Source of the DNA: Fibrisoma limi BUZ 3
GTDB lineage: Bacteria > Bacteroidota > Bacteroidia > Cytophagales > Spirosomataceae
Reading direction: 5' to 3'
Length of the DNA stretch: 64,000 nt
NCBI RefSeq assembly: GCF_000296815.2
Contig: NZ_CAIT01000006.1
Coordinates: 1,618,777 to 1,682,776 of the forward strand
How positions within the stretch are numbered: position 1 is the first letter of the stretch; each line of letters opens with the position of its first letter. The position numbers were made by a program, and so were the translations under genes. The notes under the pieces are model-generated. The model was not told where the DNA came from. It searched no databases and saw only the letters and a list, made by a program, of their open reading frames with translations. Positions 41,393-50,748 of this stretch are shown here, in pieces.

Positions 41393-42782
41393 CGGAGGGC
41401 TTTCGTAGACAATTGAAGAAAGCATAATACGGCTCATCGCTACCCATGCGCTGCACGTACAAAGCCAGCTCGCGGAGGTGATAATCACCCCACATACTCG
41501 ACTCGCCGTACGGAATCGGGCTACCCTCGGGTACGTAATCCCAGCCGTTCGGCCGGTGGTAGATCGAGTGCAGCAGCAGTCCCTGGTGGTTCGGGTCGGT
41601 GCTCAGATACGGTTCGTCGAGCAGCGTGTTCAATACGGTCAGACCCGCCTGCCAATAGCGCTTACCGGCTTCGGTATCCCCTTTTTCGGTCAGGTACTTC
41701 CCCAACCGCAGCAGGCCCTGCGCGCCGATGGCTGCGGCCGTGCTGTCGACCGGTTCAAACGCATTGTACGGATCAGCCGGCCGGTCCAGGTAATCGCCCA
41801 GCTTGTGAAGATTCGGCGCGCCGGTATCCCAGTACGGTATGCCGTTGGTCGGTGTATGCTCGATGTAAAAATCGCAGGTAGCCCGGGCGGCTTTGAGCAT
41901 AAAGGCTTCCACGGCATCGCGGCCGCCAACCGGCTCAAGCTCAGCGTCCTCCAACGTAGCGAGGTATTCGAGTTCCTCGGGGAAGCCGCACATGGCCCAG
42001 GCCAGACCTCGCGTCCAGGTCGTAAAGCCGGAATAGCCCTGCTGCGAGTTGGGGCACCGGAAATTACCGTCTTTGGTGTTGAACACGCTCTCGTGGGCCG
42101 TTCGTCCCCAGATGTCGTACGTATCGCGCCCTTCGCCGTAGAAAACGGAGTAGTCAGCGGTGGCCCGCATGTGCAGAATAGCCCGCTCCAGCAGGTTGAT
42201 TTTTACGTCGCCCTCAGCCTGATACACATGCCCCAGGCTGTGGCTCAGCACCAGCGCCCGGCACGACCGGATGGTGTCGACAAACAACGAATGCGGTCCA
42301 TTGAAGGAGTGAATAAAACCGCCGGACTTCGTTGTCGTCCAGCGACTGGCCTGAACGGCTCCCGAGATTTTCAGGGCCAGTTCGTAGAAGTTGCGCTCCT
42401 GTTCGTTGTACGGCAGTTTGCCCTCCACCATCAGCCTCAGCAGGTTGCCGTAGGTGCTGACGTTGTTGAAGCCGTGATCATGAACGCCGATGTGGCTGAC
42501 GTGCGGGGCCATGACCTCGACGGTTTTCTGCCGACCGAGATCAACAAAGTACGGGTCGCCGGTCGCATCGAATTGGAGAATGGCCGAACCGTACTGGAAC
42601 CCTTGCGTCCATTCGGTCCAGCCACGAGTGGTATACTTGCCCTGAACAGTGAAAACGGGTGAGCCTTTGGCCGTATCGTACTGCTCGTCGATCAGGCGGA
42701 TCTTCTGGGCAGACTGCTCCCAGAATCGGGACAGTTTGGTAGAGAAATCGGTGGGGTTGAGCGTATCGTCAATCTGAATCAT
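41376..42782 (-). CDS. GH88/GH105-like unsaturated glucuronyl hydrolase
   Basis: The protein has 468 residues and no signal peptide. The (alpha/alpha)6 barrel pattern of GH88/GH105 shows in [39 protein letters not shown] and [17 protein letters not shown]. Such enzymes split unsaturated uronic acids from oligosaccharides made by polysaccharide lyases. The strong W-TRG-AW motif supports the call. The catalytic Asp residues cannot be assigned with certainty by eye. It is coupled to the flavin oxidoreductase gene. A decayed copy of its first 21 codons lies about 1.1 kb upstream (43889-43954). Confidence 0.8.
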   Translation of the reverse strand: MIQIDDTLNPTDFSTKLSRFWEQSAQKIRLIDEQYDTAKGSPVFTVQGKYTTRGWTEWTQGFQYGSAILQFDATGDPYFVDLGRQKTVEVMAPHVSHIGVHDHGFNNVSTYGNLLRLMVEGKLPYNEQERNFYELALKISGAVQASRWTTTKSGGFIHSFNGPHSLFVDTIRSCRALVLSHSLGHVYQAEGDVKINLLERAILHMRATADYSVFYGEGRDTYDIWGRTAHESVFNTKDGNFRCPNSQQGYSGFTTWTRGLAWAMCGFPEELEYLATLEDAELEPVGGRDAVEAFMLKAARATCDFYIEHTPTNGIPYWDTGAPNLHKLGDYLDRPADPYNAFEPVDSTAAAIGAQGLLRLGKYLTEKGDTEAGKRYWQAGLTVLNTLLDEPYLSTDPNHQGLLLHSIYHRPNGWDYVPEGSPIPYGESSMWGDYHLRELALYVQRMGSDEPYYAFFNCLRKPSDEHKV

Positions 42783-42935
42783 TCGTCGGTTGTAGGTGAA
42801 AGCGGGATTACACCGACAAAAGGAAATGCATAAGGAGAGCTACTGAGCCATACCATCTACACCCCAAAAATTCTGTGAGCTATTCACCGTACGTTTTTTA
42901 ACGTACCTGTACATCCGCACCATTCAGCAACACGC

Positions 42936-43820
42936 TCACATCGTTGGCTGCACGGTCTGCTGCAGGATGGCATCGAGCTTCGGGTCATCCGGTAGCTTGA
43001 TGCGGAACGTATCCGTCAGCGTCTGGCGTAACGTGTCCGCATCCGCAATCACCGTCCGTTCAGTTTCCCCACCGACAGCATGCACAGCCAGTTCGTTACC
43101 TCGCAGGGCGTACCGTCGATCCGGCATGGTGCGGGCGGCAATGATGCCTTTCAGAAAATGTGAGTCCGGATGGCTGCACAAATACCAACTGGCCATTTCA
43201 TAATCCGGCAGTAACTGCTCCTGAAGCGAAAACCGGTACACCGACTTCCACTCGTCCCGGACGTTGGCCTGCAATACGTATTCGTCGTTCTCCAGAAACA
43301 GTCGAAATGGTTCGTGCGGAGTTGGTTGCTCAACATTCGGTTCCAGACGCAGCGGAGCTGTCAGCGTCATTCCGCCGAAACCCACATCAGCGATATACGG
43401 CTCGCCGGCTACGTCTACCAGCAGCAACATATGGGTACGGGGCTTCACCTCGCCTTCCGGTACGTTCCACACCACGCGGGCCGCCAGACCTTTGACGGAA
43501 AAACCCAGTGCCCGCAGCACGTGACTGAGCAATGTATTCTGCTCAAAGCAGTAGCCACCCCGACCATTGTAAACAAGTTTTTCCTGCAACGATGCCAGGT
43601 CCAGACGAACCGGCAACCGTAGCAATGGATTGACATTCTCAAAAGGTATAACCTGCGGGTGCAGAAACTGAATAGCGGTCAGCGTATCGAGGGTCGGCGT
43701 TCGCGCCCCGGAGTAACCGATGCGTTCAAAATAAGCGTCCAGGTTGATGGTCGCAACGGCATCGGCCAACAGGGCATCTGCCGTTGCGACCTCTGGTAAT
43801 GGGACTTCGATTATGTTCAT
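42936..43820 (-). CDS. nat: Arylamine N-acetyltransferase
   Basis: The protein has 294 residues. It has the family start DAYFERIGYSG, and the catalytic triad Cys in GGYCFEQNTLL, His in PRTHMLLLV and Asp in YIADVGFGG is complete. QVIPFENVNPLL is the conserved segment before the Cys. It transfers acetyl (or a similar acyl) from CoA to aromatic amines. The gene lies between the GH88-like gene and its decayed duplicate and is read in the same direction; a link to sugar metabolism is not apparent. Confidence 0.92.
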   Translation of the reverse strand: MNIIEVPLPEVATADALLADAVATINLDAYFERIGYSGARTPTLDTLTAIQFLHPQVIPFENVNPLLRLPVRLDLASLQEKLVYNGRGGYCFEQNTLLSHVLRALGFSVKGLAARVVWNVPEGEVKPRTHMLLLVDVAGEPYIADVGFGGMTLTAPLRLEPNVEQPTPHEPFRLFLENDEYVLQANVRDEWKSVYRFSLQEQLLPDYEMASWYLCSHPDSHFLKGIIAARTMPDRRYALRGNELAVHAVGGETERTVIADADTLRQTLTDTFRIKLPDDPKLDAILQQTVQPTM

Positions 43821-43888
43821 GAAAAGAGGAAAAATCTACTAATTAACCGCTTGGGGTGGTCTTGTTCACAACGTACTGAAAGCAAAAG

Positions 43889-43954
43889 GCTACAGAACTG
43901 GGCCAAGTTAGTAGAAAGATCGGCGGGTTTGAGCGTATTGTCAACCTGAATTAT
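43889..43954 (-). pseudogene. Relic of the 5' end of a GH88-like gene
   Basis: Read on the minus strand from 43951, 21 codons give IQVDNTLKPADLSTNLAQF followed by CS. The intact gene at 42782 starts [20 protein letters not shown], so about half the residues match in register. The start codon is ATA here instead of ATG. Similarity also continues into the upstream DNA (43955 to about 44030 against 42783 to about 42851). The remainder of the gene is absent. This looks like an old duplication or rearrangement scar. Confidence 0.75.
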
Positions 43955-44509
43955 TCATCGGTTGTGTTAGAGATGCAGGATTATATCGACTAAAGGATGC
44001 GGGGACTTACTGAGTCAGATTGACATATCTGGTCATGGCGCCGACTACCGATTTAGTAAAAAATTTTAGCTCAACGCTGCTCATCTGAGACATGACATTG
44101 AGCTAAAGATTGAACTACCAGTAGTGTCACTTTGTAACTGGTGTGGATAGAAGCTGCCCCTCCTGCACAAATCAACAGCAAACAGAACATCACAAAGTGC
44201 ACCTCACGCCTAGTATTCGTTGAATACGTGCATTATCATTATGGTCAAAGCCTCGTAAAGACCGTTCCAATAAGCCATACTCATCACTTAATAGGCAGCC
44301 GCTAGAAAAGGTAAGTCGAGACTTTCTCTTTTTTTCTGCCCGTCTTGTCTACCTAACTCCGGGCTGTTTAGATTTTGTAAAAAACCTGCAAACATCACTC
44401 ACTTTCAAGGACTATCACCTATTAATAACCAATAAGCTGAGAACTGGTATTCAAACAAACGAGAACACTTAATAGCGTTACGTTTTATCTTCGTCCATTC
44501 TACAGCTTT
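43955..44509. other. Intergenic region before the sigma factor gene
   Basis: After the relic's upstream part, about 480 bases hold no credible gene. A TATCTTCG at about 44488-44495 is one base off the TAnnTTTG box and lies about 15 bases before the sigma factor ATG. Base composition becomes AT-richer here, marking the left edge of the island. Confidence 0.45.
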
Positions 44510-45097
44510 ATGGCTATCCGACCATTACCTACTTTCCTGTCAGACCAGGAGCTATATGACGCGTTGAAAAGACGTGATGACCGAGCGTACCAGTATTTAT
44601 ATGCTGAATCGTTTCCATCGTTTCGGCACTGGATGCTTACGCACAATGGCTCTGAAATGGACGCAGAAGATGCTTTCCAGAAAGGAATGCTAAGCTTTCT
44701 GCTCAATGTTGAAACCGGTAAATACCAGTTTCAGGCAAGTACTCAGGTAACAACGGTACTATTTGAGTACTGTAAACGTGTATGGCTAACCGAGTTGAAA
44801 TCGGCGCGAGTTCGCACTAAAGCAGCAATGCCTGATTCGGTAGATAGTATGGATACAGGTAATGTGGTTGAAGATTTGGAAAGACTTGAAGTGGTGAATA
44901 CCGTTCAGAAGTCGCTTAGCCAACTTAAAGACGAATGCCGCAAACTCATCGAGTGGTTTTACATAGAGGAATTATCGCTACGTGAAATTGCCGAGCGCCT
45001 TGGCATGAAAGAAACTTCTGTCAAATCCAAGCGGTACGATTGTGCCGAAAAGCTGAAAGGGTTCTATGCGCAGAACGCTAAAAAAATGGGCCTATGA
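44510..45097 (+). CDS. ECF-type RNA polymerase sigma factor
   Basis: The protein has 195 residues. Region 2 spans about residues 20-95 (DRAYQYLYAESFPSFRHWM start). Region 4 (about 130-185) has the helix-turn-helix LSLREIAERLGMKETSVKSK. This size and layout are those of ECF sigma factors; the region 2 sequence is divergent from classic SigE types. It overlaps the next gene by four bases (ATGA), which encodes its probable anti-sigma factor. It may direct transcription of the kinase-phosphatase operon that converges on it. Confidence 0.88.
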   Translation: MAIRPLPTFLSDQELYDALKRRDDRAYQYLYAESFPSFRHWMLTHNGSEMDAEDAFQKGMLSFLLNVETGKYQFQASTQVTTVLFEYCKRVWLTELKSARVRTKAAMPDSVDSMDTGNVVEDLERLEVVNTVQKSLSQLKDECRKLIEWFYIEELSLREIAERLGMKETSVKSKRYDCAEKLKGFYAQNAKKMGL

Positions 45098-45888
45098 GAC
45101 TTTCTGAAGAACAGTATGAGCTAATCGAAGCGTATCTGAACAACGAGCTTTCGGCAGCAGACCGTACTTCGTTTGAGAACGAACTGCAAGCGGACAGTGA
45201 ACTCATGGCGGAAGTGACGCTACAACGTGACCTGCGGCTAGGTTTTAGGGCCATTGGTATCTCTCAGGCACTCGACAAGGCACGTGCTCAGTACAACGCA
45301 AACCGACGTGTTGAAGCCGTTCCCGCTGATCCATCATCGAAACCAATGCCTGTTACACGTCCTTTATCAACCTGGCAGTACTGGGCCGCTGCGGCCTCGG
45401 TAGTGGTTGTATTGGGGGTTGGCTATTTCGTCTTTCAACAAACCACAGAGCAGCCAACTGACTTAGCTTATAATGAGACGTTCGTGCCTGTGGATGAACT
45501 GACCAAAGAGTTCCCACGTGGCCTGGCCCCAAACACTCGTCAGCAGTTTCTCGATATACTTAAAGAGTACGAAGCCGGAAACTATAGCACGGCTATTGAC
45601 CAGCTCAAGACATTGCCCGCCGACCGGCAGACGGTTCACTACAGAAACTTTTTTTTAGGCTTAAGCTATTTAGCCAACAAACAACCGACCGAAGCCATTC
45701 CGCTGCTACAGAAAGCCTTAGCTACACCATCCGTTGCGTTGCGGCAAAAAGCAGAGTGGTTTTTGGCCCTGGCCTACGTGAAGAATGGCCAAAAAGAGAA
45801 GGCTCTACCAACTCTGAAGCGAATCAGTGCCGATAAAGCCCATCCTTTTAACTTGTTGGCGCAGCGCGTGCTGCAAAAGATTAACTAG
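45094..45888 (+). CDS. Anti-sigma factor-like membrane protein with TPR region
   Basis: The protein has 264 residues. The first 45 residues (YELIEAYLNNELSAADRTSF, then a further helix) match the N-terminal helical domain of Bacteroidota anti-sigma proteins. One membrane segment lies near residues 90-112 (YWAAAASVVVVLGVGYFVF). The periplasmic part (about 140-260) has TPR-like helix pairs (FLGLSYLANKQPTEAIPLLQ and FLALAYVKNGQKEKALPTL). The TPRs may contact envelope partners such as the TPR protein at 47587-48495 and release the sigma factor. This role is inferred. Confidence 0.75.
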   Translation: MRLSEEQYELIEAYLNNELSAADRTSFENELQADSELMAEVTLQRDLRLGFRAIGISQALDKARAQYNANRRVEAVPADPSSKPMPVTRPLSTWQYWAAAASVVVVLGVGYFVFQQTTEQPTDLAYNETFVPVDELTKEFPRGLAPNTRQQFLDILKEYEAGNYSTAIDQLKTLPADRQTVHYRNFFLGLSYLANKQPTEAIPLLQKALATPSVALRQKAEWFLALAYVKNGQKEKALPTLKRISADKAHPFNLLAQRVLQKIN

Positions 45889-45894
45889 AACTAT

Positions 45895-47559
45895 TTATTG
45901 GTTGAACAAGATTTTAACCTCGTTGTCAGATAATACTCGACGATATATCCGGATATCATCCATTGACCCGTAGAAATAGTCAGGGTCAAACTGGACTTGA
46001 GCGCCAAATTTCAATTCCCCACCACGGCACTTATCAATGCTATTAGTAGGTAGAGGCTGGACAGATATCAGTGTTCCATCATAATACATACGTGCAGTAT
46101 TACCACTGTAGGTAAGCACCACTTGATGCCATTTATTGAATTCAACATTACTGGTCATAGCTATATCCTGCCATCCTTTACCGGCTTGACAATTACTTCC
46201 CTGCTTAATATTGGTCATAACAGTAACGCCTGTCCCATTTTCATTAGGCTTTAATAAGGAACTGTACACCTCATGGGCACTATCACTAAAGCGCGACTTA
46301 TTGTAGATCTGTGCCCGACCGGCACTTGTAATAGCAATTGGCTTAATCCAGATACTAACTGAAAGAGCATCCGGATTCAAGCTTTCACTATCATCCATGT
46401 AGAAATAGCTGCCTTGCCCATTTAGGTAAATTGCGGAGTTGGGATTACCCTTTCGGTCCTCCGTAAACGTAGGGTTGTTGACCAGCTTAACATGATTACC
46501 ATTACCACTTGCGTCCTGCAGCGAACGATCTGTAAACGATATAGACGCCACTAAATCCTGTGTAACAGTCTCAGCTTGTGTAGTAAATGATTGAGCAGGT
46601 CCGAGGCTATAAATTATCTCACCAGAAGGAAGCTTGGCGTAAGCCCGATAGAAATAAGTAGTGTTAGGCGTTAAGCTAGTAAGGCCTACAAGCGTATTAG
46701 TACCTACACTTGGACTAGTAACACCGACTTTGCTCGAGTTATTAACATCCGGTGCATTAGTGCTCGAAGAATAGCAAATTCCATACTCTACAGCGGCCGG
46801 GCTTCCAGCATTATTTAACACAAAATTGACATTGGCAGTAGTAGTAGCCACATTAGAAATTCCATTGGTAGCTACTGACGGTAAAGATCCTGTCCGAAAT
46901 GTTATGACTGGCGTACTGTACGCTGGACCAACCTTTTCATTATAGGCAAAAGCCCGAACGTAATACAATGTATTTGGTTCAAGACTCAATGCAGTGAATG
47001 ACTTAGGATCGTTTATAGCCAATCCACCCTTCACATCAGCGGTTCGATCTTTATCAACTTCTGGTATTCCACTTGAACTAGAATAACAGATACCGTATCT
47101 CGTGATGGTTGCATTACCAGTCGATGTCAAAGTCAGACGGAACGAAGCTGAGTTTAGCGATATGTCAGTAGGTGACTGTAAAGTTACAGCAGGTAAAACT
47201 GCATCACTTACTACAATCGTTTGCGACAACGTAGTTTCATCACCACAAGTGTTTGATAAAGTGACTTTTACCGTATAAGTGCCAGAAGTTGGGTAAGTGT
47301 ACTTTGCTGACAGGCCACTGGTAACCGTTGTGCTATTATTGCCGAAATCCCATTGTACTTTATCGATCGTACCTGAACTACCTTCAACTGCAAAATCAAC
47401 TTGCCGCTGTTGAATTTTCGTAGTTAGCGTTCCGGATGGCTTTACGCAGTTTCGTTTGGTTTTCCGGGTAGGTAAGTCCCAGGGGTCGCAGCTTACTAAC
47501 AGCGCTCCAGCCAGGCAAATAGTAAGTATGCTTAATATGTAAGCAGATATGGTTTTCAT
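45895..47559 (-). CDS. PKD- and LamG-domain surface lipoprotein
   Basis: The protein has 554 residues. A lipoprotein leader ends LLVSCDPWD. A PKD domain covers about 45-115 (VQWDFGNNSTTVTSG and YTYPTSGTYTVKVTL). Two fibronectin-like repeats follow, each with a YGICYSSS block (near residues 155 and 260). A LamG/concanavalin-type domain forms the C-terminus (about 335-550), with GSMDDIRIYRRVLSDNEV as its typical end. Such domains bind glycans or proteins outside the cell. It is the last gene of the island operon, 27 bases after the TPR gene, and its stop lies close to the convergent anti-sigma gene. Confidence 0.82.
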   Translation of the reverse strand: MKTISAYILSILTICLAGALLVSCDPWDLPTRKTKRNCVKPSGTLTTKIQQRQVDFAVEGSSGTIDKVQWDFGNNSTTVTSGLSAKYTYPTSGTYTVKVTLSNTCGDETTLSQTIVVSDAVLPAVTLQSPTDISLNSASFRLTLTSTGNATITRYGICYSSSSGIPEVDKDRTADVKGGLAINDPKSFTALSLEPNTLYYVRAFAYNEKVGPAYSTPVITFRTGSLPSVATNGISNVATTTANVNFVLNNAGSPAAVEYGICYSSSTNAPDVNNSSKVGVTSPSVGTNTLVGLTSLTPNTTYFYRAYAKLPSGEIIYSLGPAQSFTTQAETVTQDLVASISFTDRSLQDASGNGNHVKLVNNPTFTEDRKGNPNSAIYLNGQGSYFYMDDSESLNPDALSVSIWIKPIAITSAGRAQIYNKSRFSDSAHEVYSSLLKPNENGTGVTVMTNIKQGSNCQAGKGWQDIAMTSNVEFNKWHQVVLTYSGNTARMYYDGTLISVQPLPTNSIDKCRGGELKFGAQVQFDPDYFYGSMDDIRIYRRVLSDNEVKILFNQ

Positions 47560-47586
47560 TCGTCTGAACTATTATGGTGTGAAGAA

Positions 47587-48495
47587 TCAGAATGTGTAAC
47601 TGATAGCCAATCCTAAGGAATGCGAAGCAGGATACCAGCTTATTGGCTTAGCTCCGGTTCGTGGTTTTGGTTTGTGAAGCAGCAGATATATTTCGGTTAT
47701 GGTAGCCACAGCCGCTACGCCCAATAACACTTTATATGTACTGGTTTTTTGCCGGGCCGATTCTGCATCATTATAAGCATCATCATACTGTTGATAGGCA
47801 TTAGAGTTGGCGATAATACCTGTATTCTCAGGGTCTACGGCCTGACTAATGCGATTCAATTCTGACAGTTTGCTTTGGTAATCACTGCGCAGCATAATCG
47901 CATAAGCTCCACTGCCAACCGCAACAGCCCCTGCGAGTAATTTCAAACCAATCTTCTTATTGGGCTTTGCCACAAGGTTTTCGTCACAATTCCGGATTTG
48001 AATACGCAGGATTTCCTGCTTTGGGGTGTATTGCAAAGCCTTTGTGTACAATTCTTTAGCCTGAGCGTACTTTTGCTGACTGTACAGTTGATTCCCTTCC
48101 CGCTCGTAGTAGTCAGCTATCCGAGATTTAGTAATCGCGTCATCCGGGTTCATAGCCAGCACCTGATTGAATAAGCCAATAGCCTCGGTTACTTTATTCT
48201 GCTTCAGCGCATCGTCGGCTTGCTGGCGTAATGCGAGTGCATTTCCGCATTTTTCAATCTGTGCTTTTGCATAAGTATCGTTCTCAAAACCAGGAACTAA
48301 CAGGCAATTCTGGTATTGTCTACGAGCATCGGTATAGTTTCCGGCTTTGAAGAATTCGTCACCTCTTTTTTTGTAACGGTCATATTCTTCATCAACAATA
48401 ACGGTCGCCACAGGTGCTACCACTGCCGACCAGACAGGTCGACTCAGCGTAGTCAAAAAGAGGATAAGTACCAGATGAGGTATTGATCTAAGCAT
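47587..48495 (-). CDS. Secreted/membrane TPR protein of the kinase operon
   Basis: The protein has 302 residues with a signal peptide (about 1-24, ending VWSA). Helix pairs of TPR type fill about residues 35-165 (GDEFFKAGNYTDARRQYQ, AIGLFNQVLAMNPDD, GNQLYSQQKYAQAKELYT). A hydrophobic segment lies near 180-200 and another near 245-265. It begins nine bases after the kinase stop. It may relay envelope signals between the surface lipoprotein and the kinase's extracytoplasmic TPR region. Confidence 0.75.
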   Translation of the reverse strand: MLRSIPHLVLILFLTTLSRPVWSAVVAPVATVIVDEEYDRYKKRGDEFFKAGNYTDARRQYQNCLLVPGFENDTYAKAQIEKCGNALALRQQADDALKQNKVTEAIGLFNQVLAMNPDDAITKSRIADYYEREGNQLYSQQKYAQAKELYTKALQYTPKQEILRIQIRNCDENLVAKPNKKIGLKLLAGAVAVGSGAYAIMLRSDYQSKLSELNRISQAVDPENTGIIANSNAYQQYDDAYNDAESARQKTSTYKVLLGVAAVATITEIYLLLHKPKPRTGAKPISWYPASHSLGLAISYTF

Positions 48496-48504
48496 ACGGA
48501 TAGG

Positions 48505-50715
48505 TTATTGATTGGTGCATTGTTTGATTTTCGTGCGGACTTCAGGAGTATCCTTGATGGATTGAGCCACTAAGTACCATGCTTTAGCGCCTTCAAATTC
48601 GTCAGTATCAAAAATTCGATTGGCACGAGTCATGTTTTGAGAATAAGCAGCATCTCCTTTCTCAGTGCTCAGCCCATACTTTTTCGCTAAAGTTTGAGCT
48701 TCACTGAAATCCGCCATTGCCTTCGCCTTGTTGTTTCCGTTTGTGATGGCTTTCTGTCCCGACTCAACCAAGTCATCATATTTTGCCTGAGCTTCCTGCT
48801 GTTCTTTTAAGCGCTTCTCCTTCTCAGTATCAACTGTCACTACTTTTTCTGGTGGTGCATCTTGACCTTCAGTTTTCGGCTCCTTTTCTAAGTTAGCTGG
48901 CACAGAGAACGTCTTAAGCACCTCGTTGCGAAGTCCAATTACGTCCCTACGCTGAGGGTCAAGTAGATTAGCACTGTTTAAAAATTCAAGTGCGGTTTTG
49001 TAATCCTTTTGACTGTAAGCCCGACGAGCTTTCACTAGTGCTACGTCAATTCGCTTAGCTGTTGCATCAGTCAATTTTGATTGGGGCGGGACAACTGTTA
49101 TCACGGCACCGGGAGCCGGCGCTGCTTCCTCGGTTGGCGTAGAACTCTCATTTTCACTTCCCCGCGGCTCAGTTGTTCCTTGTGTCGAACCAACTACTTG
49201 TTTTCCGTCACGAACCGAAGATGTGTTATTAGACGCAAAGTACCATGCAGTTCCTCCTACTATTGCGACTACTGGTACGATTACTTGCCATGGCAAACGC
49301 TTTACGGGCGAATCAACTGGCTGTTGTACCATTAAACTCTTGGCAATCGTTGGGTTGGCTTTGCCGCTATTGGCCATCACAGTTTTAGGCACTGTAGCAG
49401 GTTTGGACTTCGGAACCTCTTTTATCGCCACATCAGCTTGTGGAGTCGGCTTCGCCAAAGGCACGTACATATCCGTTTCTTCCAGGTAAACATCTGTTGT
49501 TTCCGGTGAAACGGTGTGAATAGGCTCCTTTGCTTTCGCTTTGAGTCCATCCAAACACAACGTTAAGCCTTTGGCAGCAATAGGATGAGTCGGATCAAGC
49601 CGTAACACATGCTCGAAATCAGCCTTAGCCATTTCGTATTGCTGCGCTGCTACACACGCACTGGCTCTATCTACCAATGCATTGATTTGCCTCGTTTTCA
49701 GCAGCGAATGGCATTGTGCCAATTCCTTTGTAGCCTGAGAGTGATTTTCACGTTTGGTTAATACCTGCTCATATACTTTAATCGATTCTTCGTACAACTG
49801 CGCATCGCGTAGTTTTCGGGCCTCGGTCAGCAACTGTGGAATGTTGTCCAGCAGATCCAGCAACTCGTCTTCTTTGCGCACCCGCTCACGGATGTCACGT
49901 ACCAGGCACCGCCGAATCATCGTTCTGTAAGGCTCGACAATTCGTTCAAATTGGTTGGGAAGCTCAACGGAAACAATCTTTTTCTCAATCTCCCGCCGGA
50001 TCGATTGTTCACTGCTATTACGTGTATCTGCCTGGAAGGGCTTTTGCCCAGTGAGCATTTCATATAGAATGACACCAAAAGCCCAAAGATCAAGATTGAA
50101 GCTAACTCGACTACCCTCAATCTGTTCCGGAGCCTTGTAAGATGGGGTACCCCGGCCATCGCTTAGGTCGAAGTCAGAACTATCTAGTTCATCGTCGCTA
50201 ACCAGCTTGCTCAGGCCAAAGTCCGCGATTTTAGGAATAAAACGCCCGGCATTATCGCGCGAAATGAGGATGTTAGCAGGCTTAAAATCGCGGTGGACAA
50301 TCCGGTTCCGATGCAGATGCTGTAAGCCTAACAGAATTCCTTTGGTAATGTCATAGATTTGAACCGGAGTTAAGGGCTCGCGCCGAAGCAGGTCCGCCAG
50401 ATTACCATCAGGATAATACTTCATGATGGCAAAATCACTGATCGACGTATCGGTCTCGAGTCTGAAACAGGCATCGTACCGGGCAATATTAGTCTGACGG
50501 GGAACCCGCTGAGCTAATTCGACTTCGGCTTTTAAAGACTTAGTATCATTGCCTTTAAACTCGCTGATCTTAATAGCCACCCACTCGGTTTCGACTTGGT
50601 CCTCTACCTTAAACACGCGTCCATAGGAGCCACTTCCTAACAGACTTCCTTCATCGTTGGGGCGGATCGGATACCGTTGTTTAAAGTCTTGAAATGACGT
50701 AAAGTTTTGGCTCAT
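48505..50715 (-). CDS. Transmembrane Ser/Thr protein kinase with TPR regions
   Basis: The protein has 736 residues. The kinase domain (about 20-290) is complete: Gly loop LLGSGSYGRVFKV, Lys in WVAIKISEF, catalytic loop IVHRDFKPANILI, metal site IADFGLSKL and SYKAPEQ. TPR-like helices follow (about 295-395), then a low-complexity linker, one membrane segment near residues 475-495, a Pro/Thr-rich stretch and a second TPR-like region outside (about 555-730). The kinase would face the cytoplasm with a sensor tail outside. PP2C and two FHA genes in the same operon are its probable antagonist and readers. Confidence 0.92.
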   Translation of the reverse strand: MSQNFTSFQDFKQRYPIRPNDEGSLLGSGSYGRVFKVEDQVETEWVAIKISEFKGNDTKSLKAEVELAQRVPRQTNIARYDACFRLETDTSISDFAIMKYYPDGNLADLLRREPLTPVQIYDITKGILLGLQHLHRNRIVHRDFKPANILISRDNAGRFIPKIADFGLSKLVSDDELDSSDFDLSDGRGTPSYKAPEQIEGSRVSFNLDLWAFGVILYEMLTGQKPFQADTRNSSEQSIRREIEKKIVSVELPNQFERIVEPYRTMIRRCLVRDIRERVRKEDELLDLLDNIPQLLTEARKLRDAQLYEESIKVYEQVLTKRENHSQATKELAQCHSLLKTRQINALVDRASACVAAQQYEMAKADFEHVLRLDPTHPIAAKGLTLCLDGLKAKAKEPIHTVSPETTDVYLEETDMYVPLAKPTPQADVAIKEVPKSKPATVPKTVMANSGKANPTIAKSLMVQQPVDSPVKRLPWQVIVPVVAIVGGTAWYFASNNTSSVRDGKQVVGSTQGTTEPRGSENESSTPTEEAAPAPGAVITVVPPQSKLTDATAKRIDVALVKARRAYSQKDYKTALEFLNSANLLDPQRRDVIGLRNEVLKTFSVPANLEKEPKTEGQDAPPEKVVTVDTEKEKRLKEQQEAQAKYDDLVESGQKAITNGNNKAKAMADFSEAQTLAKKYGLSTEKGDAAYSQNMTRANRIFDTDEFEGAKAWYLVAQSIKDTPEVRTKIKQCTNQ

Positions 50716-50748
50716 AGCGTGTGATTAAGTTGCACGATGTGGAAGATA

